Of a stretch of 25,887 nt of DNA, positions 10,570-20,730 are shown in pieces. The stretch is taken from NCBI GenBank assembly GCA_034698045.1, contig JAQGAU010000599.1, forward strand, positions 1-25,887, given 5' to 3'. Position 1 is the first letter of the stretch. Every line of letters starts with the position of its first letter. Source of the stretch: Paramacrobiotus richtersi (lineage: Eukaryota; Tardigrada; Eutardigrada; Parachela; Macrobiotidae). The notes under the pieces are model-generated. The model worked only from the letters and a program-made list of their open reading frames with translations. It was not told the DNA's origin and searched no databases. Position numbers and translations under genes: made by a program.

Positions 10570-11064
10570 TCGTTTGCTTAACGTTTTCTGTTCTCGTAAT
10601 GATAAACATCTTTATTTCGTGTCATTAGCAGCGGAAGTCTGGCTCTGAGTGACACCTAGTTCTTGGTACCCTTCTCTTTCCAGCACTGCCAGGGTTCTCA
10701 GATATTTTGGACACCGTCTAATTAAGTGACATTATCTTACGTCAAACCTCACATTTGTTCTGTTGACCTGCGGCGCACATCAGCGCGCGCTGTGCGAGGA
10801 CCTGAAGAGGTTGGTTGATATAATGTTATTCAGTCATTAATTGTAAGTATTTATATTTCCGTATGCTGATACTGTAATTATTCGTTTATGTAATTTGTCA
10901 ACGGCGTTTCCCCTGACCCTGTGGTTACTCTATCCGAAAACATGTTTTGTGATCCAGGATACATCTTCACCTCAAATGAAACTTTCTAACATTCTGTAGG
11001 TACAACTGGTACATATCTTACGATATCCGAAATCGGATTCGTTTTTTGTCGACGAGTACGAAAA
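10570..11064 (+). promoter_or_regulatory. 5' flank of receptor 1 (duplicated upstream of both pseudogenes)
   Basis: This flank is recognisable again at 14957-15470 and in part at 12850-13115. Matching blocks include GGCTCTGA..GTGACACCTAGTTCT, CCAGCACTGCCAG, TCCGTATGCT-ATA and the last 35 bases before the ATG (GATTCGTTTT-TGTC-..-GAAAAATG). It probably holds the promoter and 5' untranslated region. No core promoter element could be assigned. Confidence 0.6.
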
Positions 11065-12222
11065 ATGGCTACTGATATGATAAACATCTCCAGAAACGCT
11101 ACACCAATAACCGAAACAAGCGACACCGAATCAGACCAAATGGGATATTATCCCAATGCAAAACCTGTCGGATTGATAATTCTACTATCTTGCATCGCAA
11201 CAGTAATCGCCAATATCGTTCTGATTAAAGCGTACTGGAACGCTCGTGATTTGCATACCCCGTTTAATATATATATAATCAATCTTTCCCTGGGAGATTT
11301 GATTCAGGCCGCTGGCAATGGATGGTCCAAAATGGAACTGTACTATACCAATGGCTGGCAGTTTGGAAGAACCGCCTGTACTTTACAGATCTACTTGGAC
11401 TGGGTCACCTGTCTGTTTCTTTTCCATCTTCATCTTCTAATAAGTATTAACCGATTGTGGGCGATTTCGTCTCCGCTAACTTACAAGATTTATCATAACA
11501 AAAAGGTAGCGACTCTTAGTTGCATGGTACTGTGGGCGTATAGTCACGCCTGGATACTACCTGCAGTGATTCCCGATGCCTTGTACTATCGGGAAGACAG
11601 CACACTGGACTGTTCACTGAACAGTACAGCGCAACCGGGTTGGACTTCCTGGTGTACGTATATTGGATACATACTCCCAATGCTGTTGATTATCATCATT
11701 TATCCCGTTATCTGCTGGAAGTTTCACAAGTATAAAAAAGCGTACTTTTCACGAAAATGGACAGCCAGAATTGCTCCAGTACGACAGTCGGTTGTATCAC
11801 GATCACAAGGTAAGAAATCCTCCAACAAAGTGGGTGCAGTAACTTGCAATTAACTAGCTTGTTTTGTGCCGTTAGCAGACACGAACACCGTGACGAAGCC
11901 GTCGACTGCATTAACTGCGACCGGTCAAGCTGGACACTCGACACTCACTCCCAACGCAAAATCGGCCGGACCATACGCCCAGAATCCTGCTAAAGCATTC
12001 CACTTCAGAGTCATATCCTGCTTGGTTATCGGAGTGATCACTTGCTGGATGCCGCTGTGCAGTTACTTTGTAGTCGTTGCCGTTTATCCCAGTTATAACA
12101 GTTTCATTCACATTTCGGTAGCTACTGTTTTGTACTTTTTTAATCCCTTACTGAACCCGGTGATGTATCCGCTCGCCTCTAAAGAATGGCGGCAGGCGTT
12201 TCTCCGAGTTCTTAAGGTCTGA
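11065..12222 (+). CDS. Receptor 1: rhodopsin-like (class A) amine-type orphan GPCR
   Basis: Seven-helix plasma-membrane receptor of 362 residues. Exons are 11065-11809 and 11879-12222, joined by a 69-base intron, phase 1 in the third cytoplasmic loop (SRSQ-D-TNT). Start context is AAAAATGG. Landmarks: N-glycosylation site N11; N1.50 at N50 (IANIVLI); D2.50 at D78 (LSLGDL); C3.25 at C105; D3.32 at D112 (IYLDW); N129-R130-L131 in place of DRY; W4.50 in LWAYSHAW; second-loop Cys in TLDCSLN; P5.50 and Y5.58 in ILPMLLIIIIYPV; CWMP in helix 6; NPVMY in helix 7. Asp at 3.32 is the amine-binding residue of biogenic-amine and muscarinic receptors. Serines at 5.42/5.46 and the helix-6 FF pair are missing, so a catecholamine ligand is unlikely. 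The ligand is unknown. Confidence 0.93.
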
Positions 12223-13115
12223 GCTGTCAAATTTCAAAACATTATCTTTTCTGTTTTGTGGTATTGGCTTTTTTCAGATGCATAATATTATGGTTGTCGT
12301 TTGTTTGTTCGATTTCAGTTCCATTGTGGTTTACAGTGTTTCATCGATACAGCACTTAAGAAACCCGTTTGGCTCTGTGCCTTTCCTGCATATGCTAACC
12401 GTAGTTTTTCTTATGATATTTGTAATCGGCTTGCAGCTTTTTACAAAGGTCATGTATTCCAGATACACGTGGAAAGCGGACACTTACTGTAACAAGACTC
12501 ATACGGATGTTAGCGATGTTTCTGTCTAGAGCGGCCATTCACTAGTGAGCATCATCCGGACATTTTCGAACAAAGCGAACGATTGTCGCTAGTTTCGAAT
12601 ACCGCACAAACGCCCGGATAAATCTCACTCATTGCTGGTTCTCTTCACATGCGCTCGAAAGAATCTCTCCAGAAGACCATCTCACGAAGCGAGCGGTGAT
12701 GAGTGCTCCATCTCACAAGAAGACCATCTCACCACTCACGAACTCGCTTTCGGCAAAAGTGCCTCGAACGCGTACGTGACCCTGGAGATACTCTGTATAC
12801 ATGGTGGGATCAGAATCAAAATAATTTTCAGGTGTGAAAAATTCTCACATATTTTGGTCACCGTTTAATGGAGACATTACTATGTGAGAGTCAGTCAGAC
12901 CCGGAAGGCCATCGTTCGAAAGCAGGTGACTGAACGACAATGGATCCTGGCTCTCAAGACATTTTTTCCGGTAGAGCAACTCCAGAGTTAGAGGTAAACA
13001 GACAGCTGACAATTACAAATATTAGTTATTAGTTACAAATATTACAACTAACAAGGTAATGGCTATCTTCTCGGTTTCCGAAGTACGATTCGGCTTTTGT
13101 CAAGGAGCAGGAAAA
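12223..13115. other. Spacer between receptor 1 and pseudogene A
   Basis: Contains the 3' untranslated region of receptor 1 and then, from about 12850, the partial duplicate of the receptor 5' flank. A 15-base direct repeat (AGAAGACCATCTCAC) occurs at 12671 and 12718. About 50 bases at 12798-12848 (GATCAGAATCAAAATAATTT and on) recur at 18698-18748. A hydrophobic 83-residue frame at 12278-12529 lacks support. Confidence 0.55.
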
Positions 13116-13445
13116 ATGCTTACCGATATGATGAACACCTCTAGACACGCCACACCAACAACCAAAACCAGCGATACCGAATCAGACCACACTGGGATAT
13201 TATCCCAATGCAAAACCTGTCAGAATAATTAATTGTGCTATGTTGCATTGCAGCAGTAATCGCCCACATCGTTCTGTTTATTGCTTATTCTAACTCACGT
13301 GCTGTACATACCCGTTTAATGTTTACATATTCAATCGTTCACTAGGAGACTATAATATTCAGGCTGCGGGCAATGAATGGTCCAAAACGGAACTGTACTA
13401 AACCAACGAGTGGCAGAACCGTCTGTACATTTCAGATTTATTTAG
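13116..13445 (+). pseudogene. Pseudogene A: broken copy of receptor 1, 5' third only
   Basis: Begins ATGCTTACCGATATGATGAA, clearly the receptor 1 start, and can be followed through helix 3 (CTGTACATTTCAGATTTAT). It carries a one-base insertion near 13187, stop codons soon after (the AATAATTAATTG region near 13228), a TAA in the first extracellular loop and an 8-base deletion there. Everything after about 13445 is unrelated to the receptor. It cannot encode a receptor. Confidence 0.88.
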
Positions 13446-13731
13446 CATCCAGCATTACCGGGTGGAAAAAGCGATAAAGTACTGGTTGACGTTATTTCTT
13501 ATACATAACCGAAAATGTTTACTGTTTGCATATCGTGCCCCTCTTTCGTTTATAAGCCATAATGTTTACGCTCGAAACCTGGTCGATTTACTCAAGCTGA
13601 AATGTTCCGGTATATCGCATTTGTGCTTTCACTATGCCAGAGTGGCTGTCGATCCCAATTGCACCTGTTCCTGTTTGAAGAGTTAGCGCATTTCAAAAGT
13701 TTCAAATATCACTGCCAGGCGTCGCTGACAA

Positions 13732-13774
13732 GTTGATAACTATGCAGTGTGACCCTCACTGCATAGTTATCAAC
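13732..13774. repeat. Perfect 18-bp inverted repeat
   Basis: Arms GTTGATAACTATGCAGTG (13732-13749) and its exact reverse complement (13757-13774) flank a 7-base loop, TGACCCT. No T-run follows and there is no nearby gene for it to terminate. Confidence 0.9.
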
Positions 13775-14082
13775 GTTAACGTTGTCAGCTTCTCACTGTA
13801 AGAAGTTTAATATTCAGCCGACGTACTGTTTTATAACGTGTCGTCCTTCACTAAAGGAATGGAACACACCGGCTACGTTTCCTGGTTCCCGGAATGCTTT
13901 GTCAAAACTGCTTACACGTTCTGATGGTGACTCCGCGCTTTTTGGGTGTCGTAGCGTTTCCGAACAGGAAAGCTGGCAGGTTGAATGTTTTCACTGAATG
14001 CAGGCTTACATTATGAGCAATAATTCTTTGTCGTTGTCCGATATTCGATGCAGTAATAGGAGCATCTGGTTCCCATCTAACG

Positions 14083-14155
14083 GACCGTCCCAAATCGGTG
14101 CATAACCAATTTAAGATACTATATAAATCAGGTCGTTCGCCGATTTGGGACGGTC
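14083..14155. repeat. Perfect 16-bp inverted repeat with 41-base spacer
   Basis: GACCGTCCCAAATCGG at 14083-14098 pairs exactly with CCGATTTGGGACGGTC at 14140-14155. The AT-rich spacer and terminal inverted repeats resemble a very small MITE-like element, but no target duplication was seen. Confidence 0.85.
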
Positions 14156-14176
14156 GGCTCACTGTTGAATTGCATA

Positions 14177-14339
14177 TATCAACAAAAGCTCAAGAAGTAC
14201 AGTACCTTCATCGCAGTATCAGCAACCATGTGGGGTATGCGTTGTTGTTGCTTGATGGCTTATCAGCCAACGCAACCGTTTCAAAACGCTCAAAGCATCC
14301 GACACTTTCCTATCAACAAAAGCTCAAGAAGTACAGTAC
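14177..14339 (+). repeat. 29-bp exact direct repeats
   Basis: The same 29 bases, beginning TATCAACAAAAGCTCAAGAA, occur at 14177-14205 and 14311-14339, 134 bases apart. They indicate a recent local duplication or slippage event. Confidence 0.9.
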
Positions 14340-14956
14340 GTTGAGTACGGACCACAGAGAGCAACATGTCCGTGTTTGGATGATTCAGTAGTCAGATCGA
14401 TTTCCCGGCATACACAGCATTTGGAGCTCTGATTGATGTCCCGAACAGCTCAAACAGCACATCAATTCGAATTATCCGCTCAGCGGTGTACGCGTCAAGC
14501 TGGGCAAGAGAGTTTGGTTTGAACACTGGGCAGATTGTTATGGTATTTCGAAGCATAAGTAAGCGGAAAATGTTCGTTTCCGCAGACTTCTGTTTTGAAA
14601 GCCCATAGCTTTGTACAGCAGCGTTAAAATCAGTGAAACCAACAAACACCTAGAAGACTGAAACATCCTTGCTGTTCTTATCAATAGGCTAAGCAAAAGA
14701 AGGTAATACTCTTGCTGCTACTCTGGTATGGCCTGGAATTTGCGATACGCTTGCCTGGATAGCAAAATTTAATGTAGGGGACAGCCCAGACTTTGGAGCG
14801 TATTCGAGATGCTAGACAACGCTGATGACTGGCAGAACGACCGCATCACATGCAAGACACAATCATGGTAACAAAATCCAGCGCGCCGCTGACAATTCAC
14901 AAGCGGATAGATTCCGCTTTTAATGCTTTTACTGCATGGGTATCCGCGCATTTCGT

Positions 14957-15470
14957 TTGCTTGACCTTTTCTGTTATGCTAGAAATTAAAGAACATCCAT
15001 AATTCGTATCATTAGGCAGCGGAATTATTGGCTCTGACAGATGAGTGACACCTAGTTCTGGTGCCCTCTCCAGCACTGCCAGAATTCTCCGGTGTTTTGG
15101 ATACTGTTTAATCTGCGACATTACGTTACGTGAACCGGGGGAGGCCATGTTCCGAAAGCAAATGATGCCACATTCATTCTGCTGACCCTGCATACCAACA
15201 CGCGCTATACTAGGGCTAGTTAGTAACGTTATTTAGTCCCTAATTGTGCGTTGTTTCCGTATGCTCATATTCCAATTATTCGCTAATGTTTGTAATTGTC
15301 AATGGCGTGTCTTGCTCTGAGTCCCGAGTCGCTCTGTCGGAAAATGTGCCTCGATAGCCCGGATCCATTGTCGTGCAGTCACCTCAGGGGAACTTCATGA
15401 TCATAACCTTCCGTAAATATACCTTCTGGTATGCGAAGTCTGATTCGTTTTCTGTCAGGAAGCAGAAAAA
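14957..15470 (+). repeat. Duplicated receptor 5' flank upstream of pseudogene B
   Basis: It is collinear with 10570-11064, the flank of receptor 1, up to the start codon. Shared blocks include CAGCGGAA..GGCTCTGA, GTGACACCTAGTTCT, CCAGCACTGCCAG and AATGTTTGTAATTGTCAA. Confidence 0.75.
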
Positions 15471-15665
15471 ATGGTTACCGATATGATGAATACCTCTAGA
15501 AACGCCACACCACCAACCGAAACAAGCGATACCGAATCAGACCAAATGGGATATATTATCCCAGTGCAAAGCCTATCGGTGTGATAATCCTGCAGTCTTG
15601 CATCGCAACAATAATCGCAAATGTTCAAGGCCTGTTGTTGGAACGACCGTGATTTACTTTGCGAA
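15471..15665 (+). pseudogene. Pseudogene B: broken copy of receptor 1, N-terminus and helix 1 only
   Basis: ATGGTTACCGATATGATGAA through the ATCGCAACAATAATCGCAAA block matches receptor 1 up to the first cytoplasmic loop (GAACGACCGTGATTT). A 2-base insertion (GGGATATATTATCCC against GGGATATTATCCC) breaks the frame near 15550, and the similarity ends about 15665. It is not the same break as pseudogene A, so the two decayed separately. Confidence 0.85.
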
Positions 15666-15841
15666 CTATCACTGACTGCAAGATGCCGGTAACATCGGAA
15701 CTGTATCAGCAGTTAGGTATCCTGCCTATTCTCGAGTTTCGACCGATGGAAGCAAAGCGATGCGGTTAAATGACTGTGGACAAACTGACCGGGAGATCGT
15801 GTAATTGTAACAGATAGTTAGATAGCAAGGTACTACGGTCC

Positions 15842-16711
15842 AGTATGTGACATTTGTGTTTGCACTACGCCGGGGTGGCTGTCCTAACCTCACTTGTTGT
15901 TTGGACAGTTAACGAATTCAACCGTTTCAGATATCACTGTTTTCAGATATCATATCAGAGTTTGGTTCGAAACTTCGAATACTGGGCAGAACATTCTGGT
16001 GTTTCGAAGCAAAAGTATGCGAAAACGGAAAATTTCGCGTGTTCTGTTTCATTTCACCTAGAAGACCATTTCCGAAAATTTCACCTAGAAGATCACAACA
16101 TCCTTGCTGTGCTTATCAACTACTGGTAGCTAAGCAAAAAAAGCCAGTACTTGCTACTGTGTTACTCTGGTATGGCCTGGATTATTGCTATAGTACGCTT
16201 GCCTGGACTGATATAGGAGATGTCCAGACTGCGGAGCGTATTCGGGATGCTAGCTATATAACTATTATATAGCATCCAAAATATGTGCCGGAGTCTAACA
16301 ATAAGGGCTGTCCGAAGCATCGTATAGCGCTAATGACTGCCAGGACGACCACATTAGTTGCCGTTGCATAAAAAATTCAACATGGCTTTCACAAGCTGAT
16401 CGGATTTAATTTTCCATAACCATAAGCGCCAGGCGTGCCGGAAGCTGCATTGCCGATGCCATCGTTGACCTTATGTACGGGAAATGTAAAGTGGGCCTTG
16501 TAGAGAAGATTAGCATTATGGAACCAAATTTTGCTGGCTTCATAATCACTTGGATCGTAGGAATTGACTGCAAGTTTGGGATCATATTATATGTATCATG
16601 TACGTCGTATAACATGGTCACAATTACTTGCAGTCAACTACAACAACTACAGTCAACTACATATATGAACATCAGATACGACACTCTTAGCCCAAGAGTT
16701 TTTGTACTGTA
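15842..16711. repeat. Unidentified repeat unit, copy 2
   Basis: It shares with copy 3 the block CATTTGTGTTTGCACTACGC, the TTTCGAAGCAAAAG block, the CTGGTATGGCCTGGATTATT block, and a long match from 16455 (TACGGGAAATGTAAAGTGGG..) to 17746. The matching end block is CAGATACGACACTCTTAGC (16672; 17871). It contains its own short repeat ATTTCACCTAGAAGA. Confidence 0.65.
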
Positions 16712-17910
16712 TATCGTGCTCCTGTTTCGTTTGCAAACCATAATATTTACGCTCGAAACCTGCCTATTTACTCAAGCAGAAACATGGTCCGGTATATCAT
16801 ATTTGTGTTTGCACTACGCCGGGCTGGCTGTCGCAATTCCCCCATTTCCCATTTGAACAGGACGAACTTTCAACAGCTCAAATATCAAGGAGGAAGAGGA
16901 CTTAAGGGAGGAGTTCATGGTGGCTTCTCATATACCGAAAGGTTAGTCCAGCAACCGCTTGATCTGCGTTCAGATATTATATTTTGAATACTTCCGATAC
17001 AGCTCTGGTCTTGTGAATTTTAGCGAATTTATTCGGGTGGTAAAAACGGCAACAAATTATTCCGTTCTAGCATTTTCAGGCGCAAGTGGATTTAGTAAAT
17101 GTTCGCTTCTACTACCAGTTTTCTCTCCAATGAATATTTTGCCGAAACCGCGCCATTCTGCACAACATTTGGCGTTCCAATTGATGATCTCCCAAACATC
17201 AAGCCGCATTATTCGCTCAGCGCTGCACACGTCAAGCTGGATACTATCCTGTCTATCCAGCTTGATGTATATAGCGCTGAGCGGATAATTGAGTGGATAT
17301 AAGGGTGTTTGGTGCGATTACTGGGTAGGTTATCCTGGTATTTTGAAACAAAAGGATGCGGAAAATGTCCGTTTCCGAATACTTCCGAATACTTTTGAAA
17401 CATCATGGCATTGTACAGCAGTGTTAAAATCACTGGGATCAATCAATACATAGAGAAGTACAACATCTTTGCTGGGCTGATCTGCCTTATGCACTAATGC
17501 AAAAAAACCCATACTTGCTTTTACTATGGTATGGCCTGTGTTTTTGCTATGGTATATCGCTTGCCTTCTGGGCGTATACAAGATGCTATATAACGGTGAT
17601 GTCTGCCAGAAGCTACAGTTGTGCTGCAGAGTTACGAAGGCAGTCGTTCTGGCCCAGAACGAGCACACTGGTAACTTTGCATCACATGGTAACAAAATTC
17701 ATCTCCAGACAAACCGGAATGCGTTGCTGATGCGATCTTGGAACTTACGTACGAGAAATGTAAATGGGGACCTTTTGCGGAAAATTAGCATCATGGAACG
17801 AACCATCATTGGTTCAGAATTCTTGGGATCAAAGAAACTGATGGCGAGTTTGTGACCATGGTATACAAATATCAGAAACGACACTCTTAGCTCAAAATTA
17901 CCTTGTGCGG
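16697..17910. repeat. Unidentified repeat unit, copy 3
   Basis: Third copy of the 13.5-kb unit. It also contains the inverted repeat at 17211-17289, half of which is present in copy 1 at 14471-14503. Several short frames cross it, but none is shared with the other copies. Confidence 0.65.
17211..17289. repeat. Long imperfect hairpin (arms about 33 bp)
   Basis: Arm 1 (17211-17243, ATTCGCTCAGCG..CAAGCTGGATA) and arm 2 (17254-17289, TATCCAGCTTGA..CGCTGAGCGGATAAT) pair with about four mismatches and a small bulge around a 10-base loop. A single arm recurs at 14471-14503. Confidence 0.85.
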
Positions 17911-18018
17911 TTACTGCGAAAAGTTGTCTATAATAACCCAATAGAAGGTCAGTATTATTAAGGTAGCTATTTTGTGACATTGGTAACCAGTGTCTTGAGG
18001 AGACGGAGGAGACTCCTC

Positions 18019-18078
18019 CTAGGAAACAATGATACATGTGAGGAGACTTTTCTCCTCATATGTTTTGTTGTTTCCTGG
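18019..18078. repeat. 28-bp imperfect hairpin
   Basis: CTAGGAAACAATGATACATG..AGGAGA (18019-18046) pairs with TCTCCTCATATG..TTGTTTCCT (18051-18078) around a CTTT loop, with a few mismatches. A second small palindrome (GGAGGA-GAC-TCCTCC) abuts it at 18006-18020. Confidence 0.8.
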
Positions 18079-18107
18079 TAGGGTCACTCATAAAGCAGCC
18101 GTCCAGG

Positions 18108-18236
18108 ATGGTGGCGGCTCGTTCAACAAAAACGGATCCCGATGCAGTACCTGAGTACGATTCCTTAATGAGGTACTTTCGACGTTTGCGGCAGAATGTT
18201 GGTCAGCAAATTAAGTTATCTATAGACTATATGTAA
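18108..18236 (+). CDS. Possible small ORF, 42 residues, unrecognised
   Basis: ATG at 18108 opens MVAARSTKTDPDAVPEYDSL and continues MRYFRRLRQNVGQQ to a TAA at 18234-18236. The composition (charged, no low complexity) and higher GC than its surroundings look more protein-like than most short frames here, but the ATG context is ordinary. It could be a real small peptide, a first exon, or a scrap of a mobile-element protein. No function is proposed. Confidence 0.25.
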   Translation: MVAARSTKTDPDAVPEYDSLMRYFRRLRQNVGQQIKLSIDYM

Positions 18237-19183
18237 CAAAGTGTTCTACTGATTGGTGATATTCCTTCAGTTTTTTTCAATTTGCGCGCTAACTGGAGTG
18301 ATTTTTTCATTTAAACTGACGACGGTCAACAGTGGCAGTTGTAAAACTGGGCTCAGACAATAAAATGAAGAAAGGGTAAAAAAACATTCAGTTTTTTTAC
18401 TGCATTGCCATTGTCAGTTTTCGCTATTTAGCAGAGATCCATCCAGTACATTCATATTATTTACACAGATCATTAGTTAGTTAGTTAGCACACAGATCAC
18501 TTCCCGGCCCACCGGGCCGTCATGTGCAGATACAAAAAAACTGGAACTTTGATCTGCTAACTTATCAGGAGTTGCATTTATTAAATTGCATATATTACGT
18601 TGCATTTATTAAATTGAGTTATTAAATTGCAGCTTCATAGTGTTGCATGTGGTTTACAGTATGTCCACGGCATGATCATGTAGATAGCGTGTTTAAAATG
18701 GGGGAATCAGAACCAGAATAATTTTCAGTTGTGAAAAATTCACGACGCACAAACTTATTGCTCTCTAGATGGTTTAGACGGCTTAAAATTTGCCAGCAAT
18801 TCCACCGGGTGTCTAGCCTGTCCGGACACTTTGCCACTTTCGTATGTGAAACGATGCTTGGCTGAACATGCGACATATTATTGTGATAAGACTGCCGGTT
18901 TTTCGGTCTTCTTTATTTTTTTTTACCACTGGAGTCCTTTCGTAGCTAACAAAAGCTAATAAAAGTTAGCGTGATAGGAGGTAATCGGAAACAGAGCAGC
19001 ACAACAAATAAAGCCTTTAATGTACTTTCGTTAGCCTTCGAACTACAAACAGAAATCGATCCCGCAAGAAAACTTTATGCCGAAAACGGTGTTTACGACA
19101 AGCTGCTACATCATGGTTATAACTCTTAACATCGGCACCTGATTCTGATGACAAACAAATATCGAATATGAGACTTTTAAGAT
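18237..19183. other. Intergenic between repeat patchwork and receptor 2
   Basis: Holds an exact 18-base direct repeat (GTTGCATTTATTAAATTG at 18571 and 18599), the 18698-18748 copy of the element seen at 12798, and the 3' untranslated region of receptor 2. No gene was seen. Confidence 0.6.
18912..18917 (-). terminator. Candidate polyadenylation signal of receptor 2
   Basis: TTTATT on the plus strand reads AATAAA on the minus strand, 267 bases beyond the receptor 2 stop. It is a weak call because the distance is moderate and the region is T-rich. Confidence 0.35.
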
Positions 19184-20337
19184 CTAACAGCTCTTACCAA
19201 GTGTTCTGCGAAACGCGTGCCGCCATTCTTTAGCGGCAAGAGGGTATATTACAGGATTTAATAAAGGATTAAAAAAGTACAAAACACTGGCTACCGAATA
19301 GTGAACAAAGTTGTTGTAATCAGGATCAGCGGCAGCAGCCACAAAGAACACGCACAGCGGCATCCAGCAAACGATCACTCCAATCACCAAGCACGAGATG
19401 ATTTTGAAGTGGAACACTTTGGTCGGATTCTGCACATGCTTCCGTGAATCGGCGGTTGATGTTGAATGTCCTCTCTGGGTGGTCGATCCATGGGATTTCG
19501 CGAGTGTATTAACTTCTATCAATATTAAGAGTAATCACGCATCCTGATAAACGAACGGGTTACTTTAGTCTACCTACTTGAAGCACTCTTACCTTGTGAT
19601 CGAGACATAGCAGACTGCTGTAATGGAGCAATTCTCGCTTTGAATATTTTAGAAAAATATTCCTGCTTGTACTTGCGAAACTTCCAGCAGATTACTGGAT
19701 AGATGGCGATGATTAAAAACATCGGAGGTAAGTAACCGACTGTTGTCACCCAAAAATACCATCCCGGTTGAGCGGCACCGTTTATCGAACAGTCCAGTGT
19801 GCTGTCTTCTCGATAGTACAAGACATCGGGTATGAGTGCTGGCAGAACCCAGGCATGGGCGTACACCCAAACAAGTAAGCAAAAAAGCGATGCAACCTTT
19901 TTATTGTGATGCACCTTGTACGTCAGCGGCGATGAAACTGCCCATAGTCGGTTAATGCTGATGAGAAGGTGCATGTGGAAAAGGAATATACTACTGACCC
20001 AGTCCATATAGATGTGCACTGTGCATGCGGTTTTTCCAAGCTGCCAACCGTTGATGTAGTACAGCTCCATTTTGGCCCATCCACTGCCAGCCGCTTGTAT
20101 CAAATCTCCGAATGAGAGGTTAAGGATGTAAACGTTAAAGGGGGTGTGAAGATTAGGGGAATTATGATATGATATTATCAGCATGGTGTTAGCGATTACT
20201 GTTGCGATACAGGAGAGGAGGATTAGGATGCCGACAGGTTTCGCATTGGGATAATATCCGGATTGTTCGGATTGGGTTTCTGTTGCGTTGCTCATCCCAG
20301 TAAGATTCGTTGATGTGTTTAACATGTCGACAACCAT
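19184..20337 (-). CDS. Receptor 2: rhodopsin-like amine-type orphan GPCR
   Basis: Seven-helix receptor of 358 residues. In gene order the exons are 20337-19593 and 19515-19184, with a 77-base intron at the same phase-1 position as in receptor 1 (SRSQ-E-VNT). Exon 1 is 745 bases, exactly as long as in receptor 1. The N-terminus has two N-glycosylation sites (NLT, NAT). Key residues are D2.50 in LSFGDL, C3.25 and D3.32 in CTVHIYMDW, SINRLWA at the DRY position, P5.50 and Y5.58 in PPMFLIIAIYPV, CWMP, and NPVIYP. It lies on the opposite strand from receptor 1 and shares its 5' flank with receptor 3. The ligand is unknown. Confidence 0.93.
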
Positions 20338-20730
20338 GTTTCATATCTTGGTGAATAAAGCCAGGCTTTGGCTTGGCCTTGAACGAGTAATGTACGGGGT
20401 TCCGCGCGTGATACAGCGATACTGCAAGTTGACGGATGTCTTACTGCCGCGGACTCGACTCAGCATTGAAGGCGTTATTTTCATATAATTTTGAGACCGT
20501 AGAACAGGAATGCAGCAGCGGATAACTGCACCGAATCTGCGCTTCCAGCTGCCTGAAAGAAGAACGTAATGTGAACTACATCATTATATGGAAATACATA
20601 TGCTCAAGGTCAAGGGTACAATTTATAGTGCTGTCCTGTCCCCCGTTGCGTGATTCAGGAAATGCCGACGGGCTAGCCAAATGGTGCTACTTGGCAGGTC
20701 TTTCAGGAGATAATTACTAGCATGTGCTCG
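20338..20730 (-). promoter_or_regulatory. 5' flank of receptor 2, shared with receptor 3
   Basis: Plus-strand blocks GCAAGTTGACGGATGTC, GTAGAACA, TTGCGGATAACT-type, AGAACGTAAT-TGAACT, AAGGTCA-GGGTA and CCGACGG..TAGCCAAAT also occur in order at 23860-24190 upstream of receptor 3. The duplication therefore included the promoter region. Confidence 0.6.

Larger units (their letters stand above)
13514..14960. repeat. Unidentified repeat unit, copy 1
   Basis: Blocks that recur in the same order at 15842-16711 and 16697-17910 include ACGCTCGAAACCTG, GGTATATCGCATTTGTG..CACTATGCC..GTGGCTGTC, CACTGGGCAGATTG..TTTCGAAGC, CTCTGGTATGGCCTGG and GTAACAAAAT. No open frame is conserved between copies. The unit is not similar to the receptor coding sequence. 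A dead transposable element or an untranslated-region duplication are both possible. Confidence 0.65.

Noticed and set aside
12278-12529. 83-residue hydrophobic frame just after receptor 1
   Set aside because: It falls in the 3' untranslated region, overlaps a second frame of similar length, and has no similarity to the receptors or their repeats.
12523-12548. TCTAGAGCGGCC...ACTAGT resembling a cloning-vector polylinker
   Set aside because: Only isolated restriction-site-like strings are present, with no continuous vector sequence around them. Chance is the simplest reading.
13462-13686. 74-residue frame after pseudogene A
   Set aside because: It lies in the repeat unit, and the matching region near 16.7 kb does not keep the frame.
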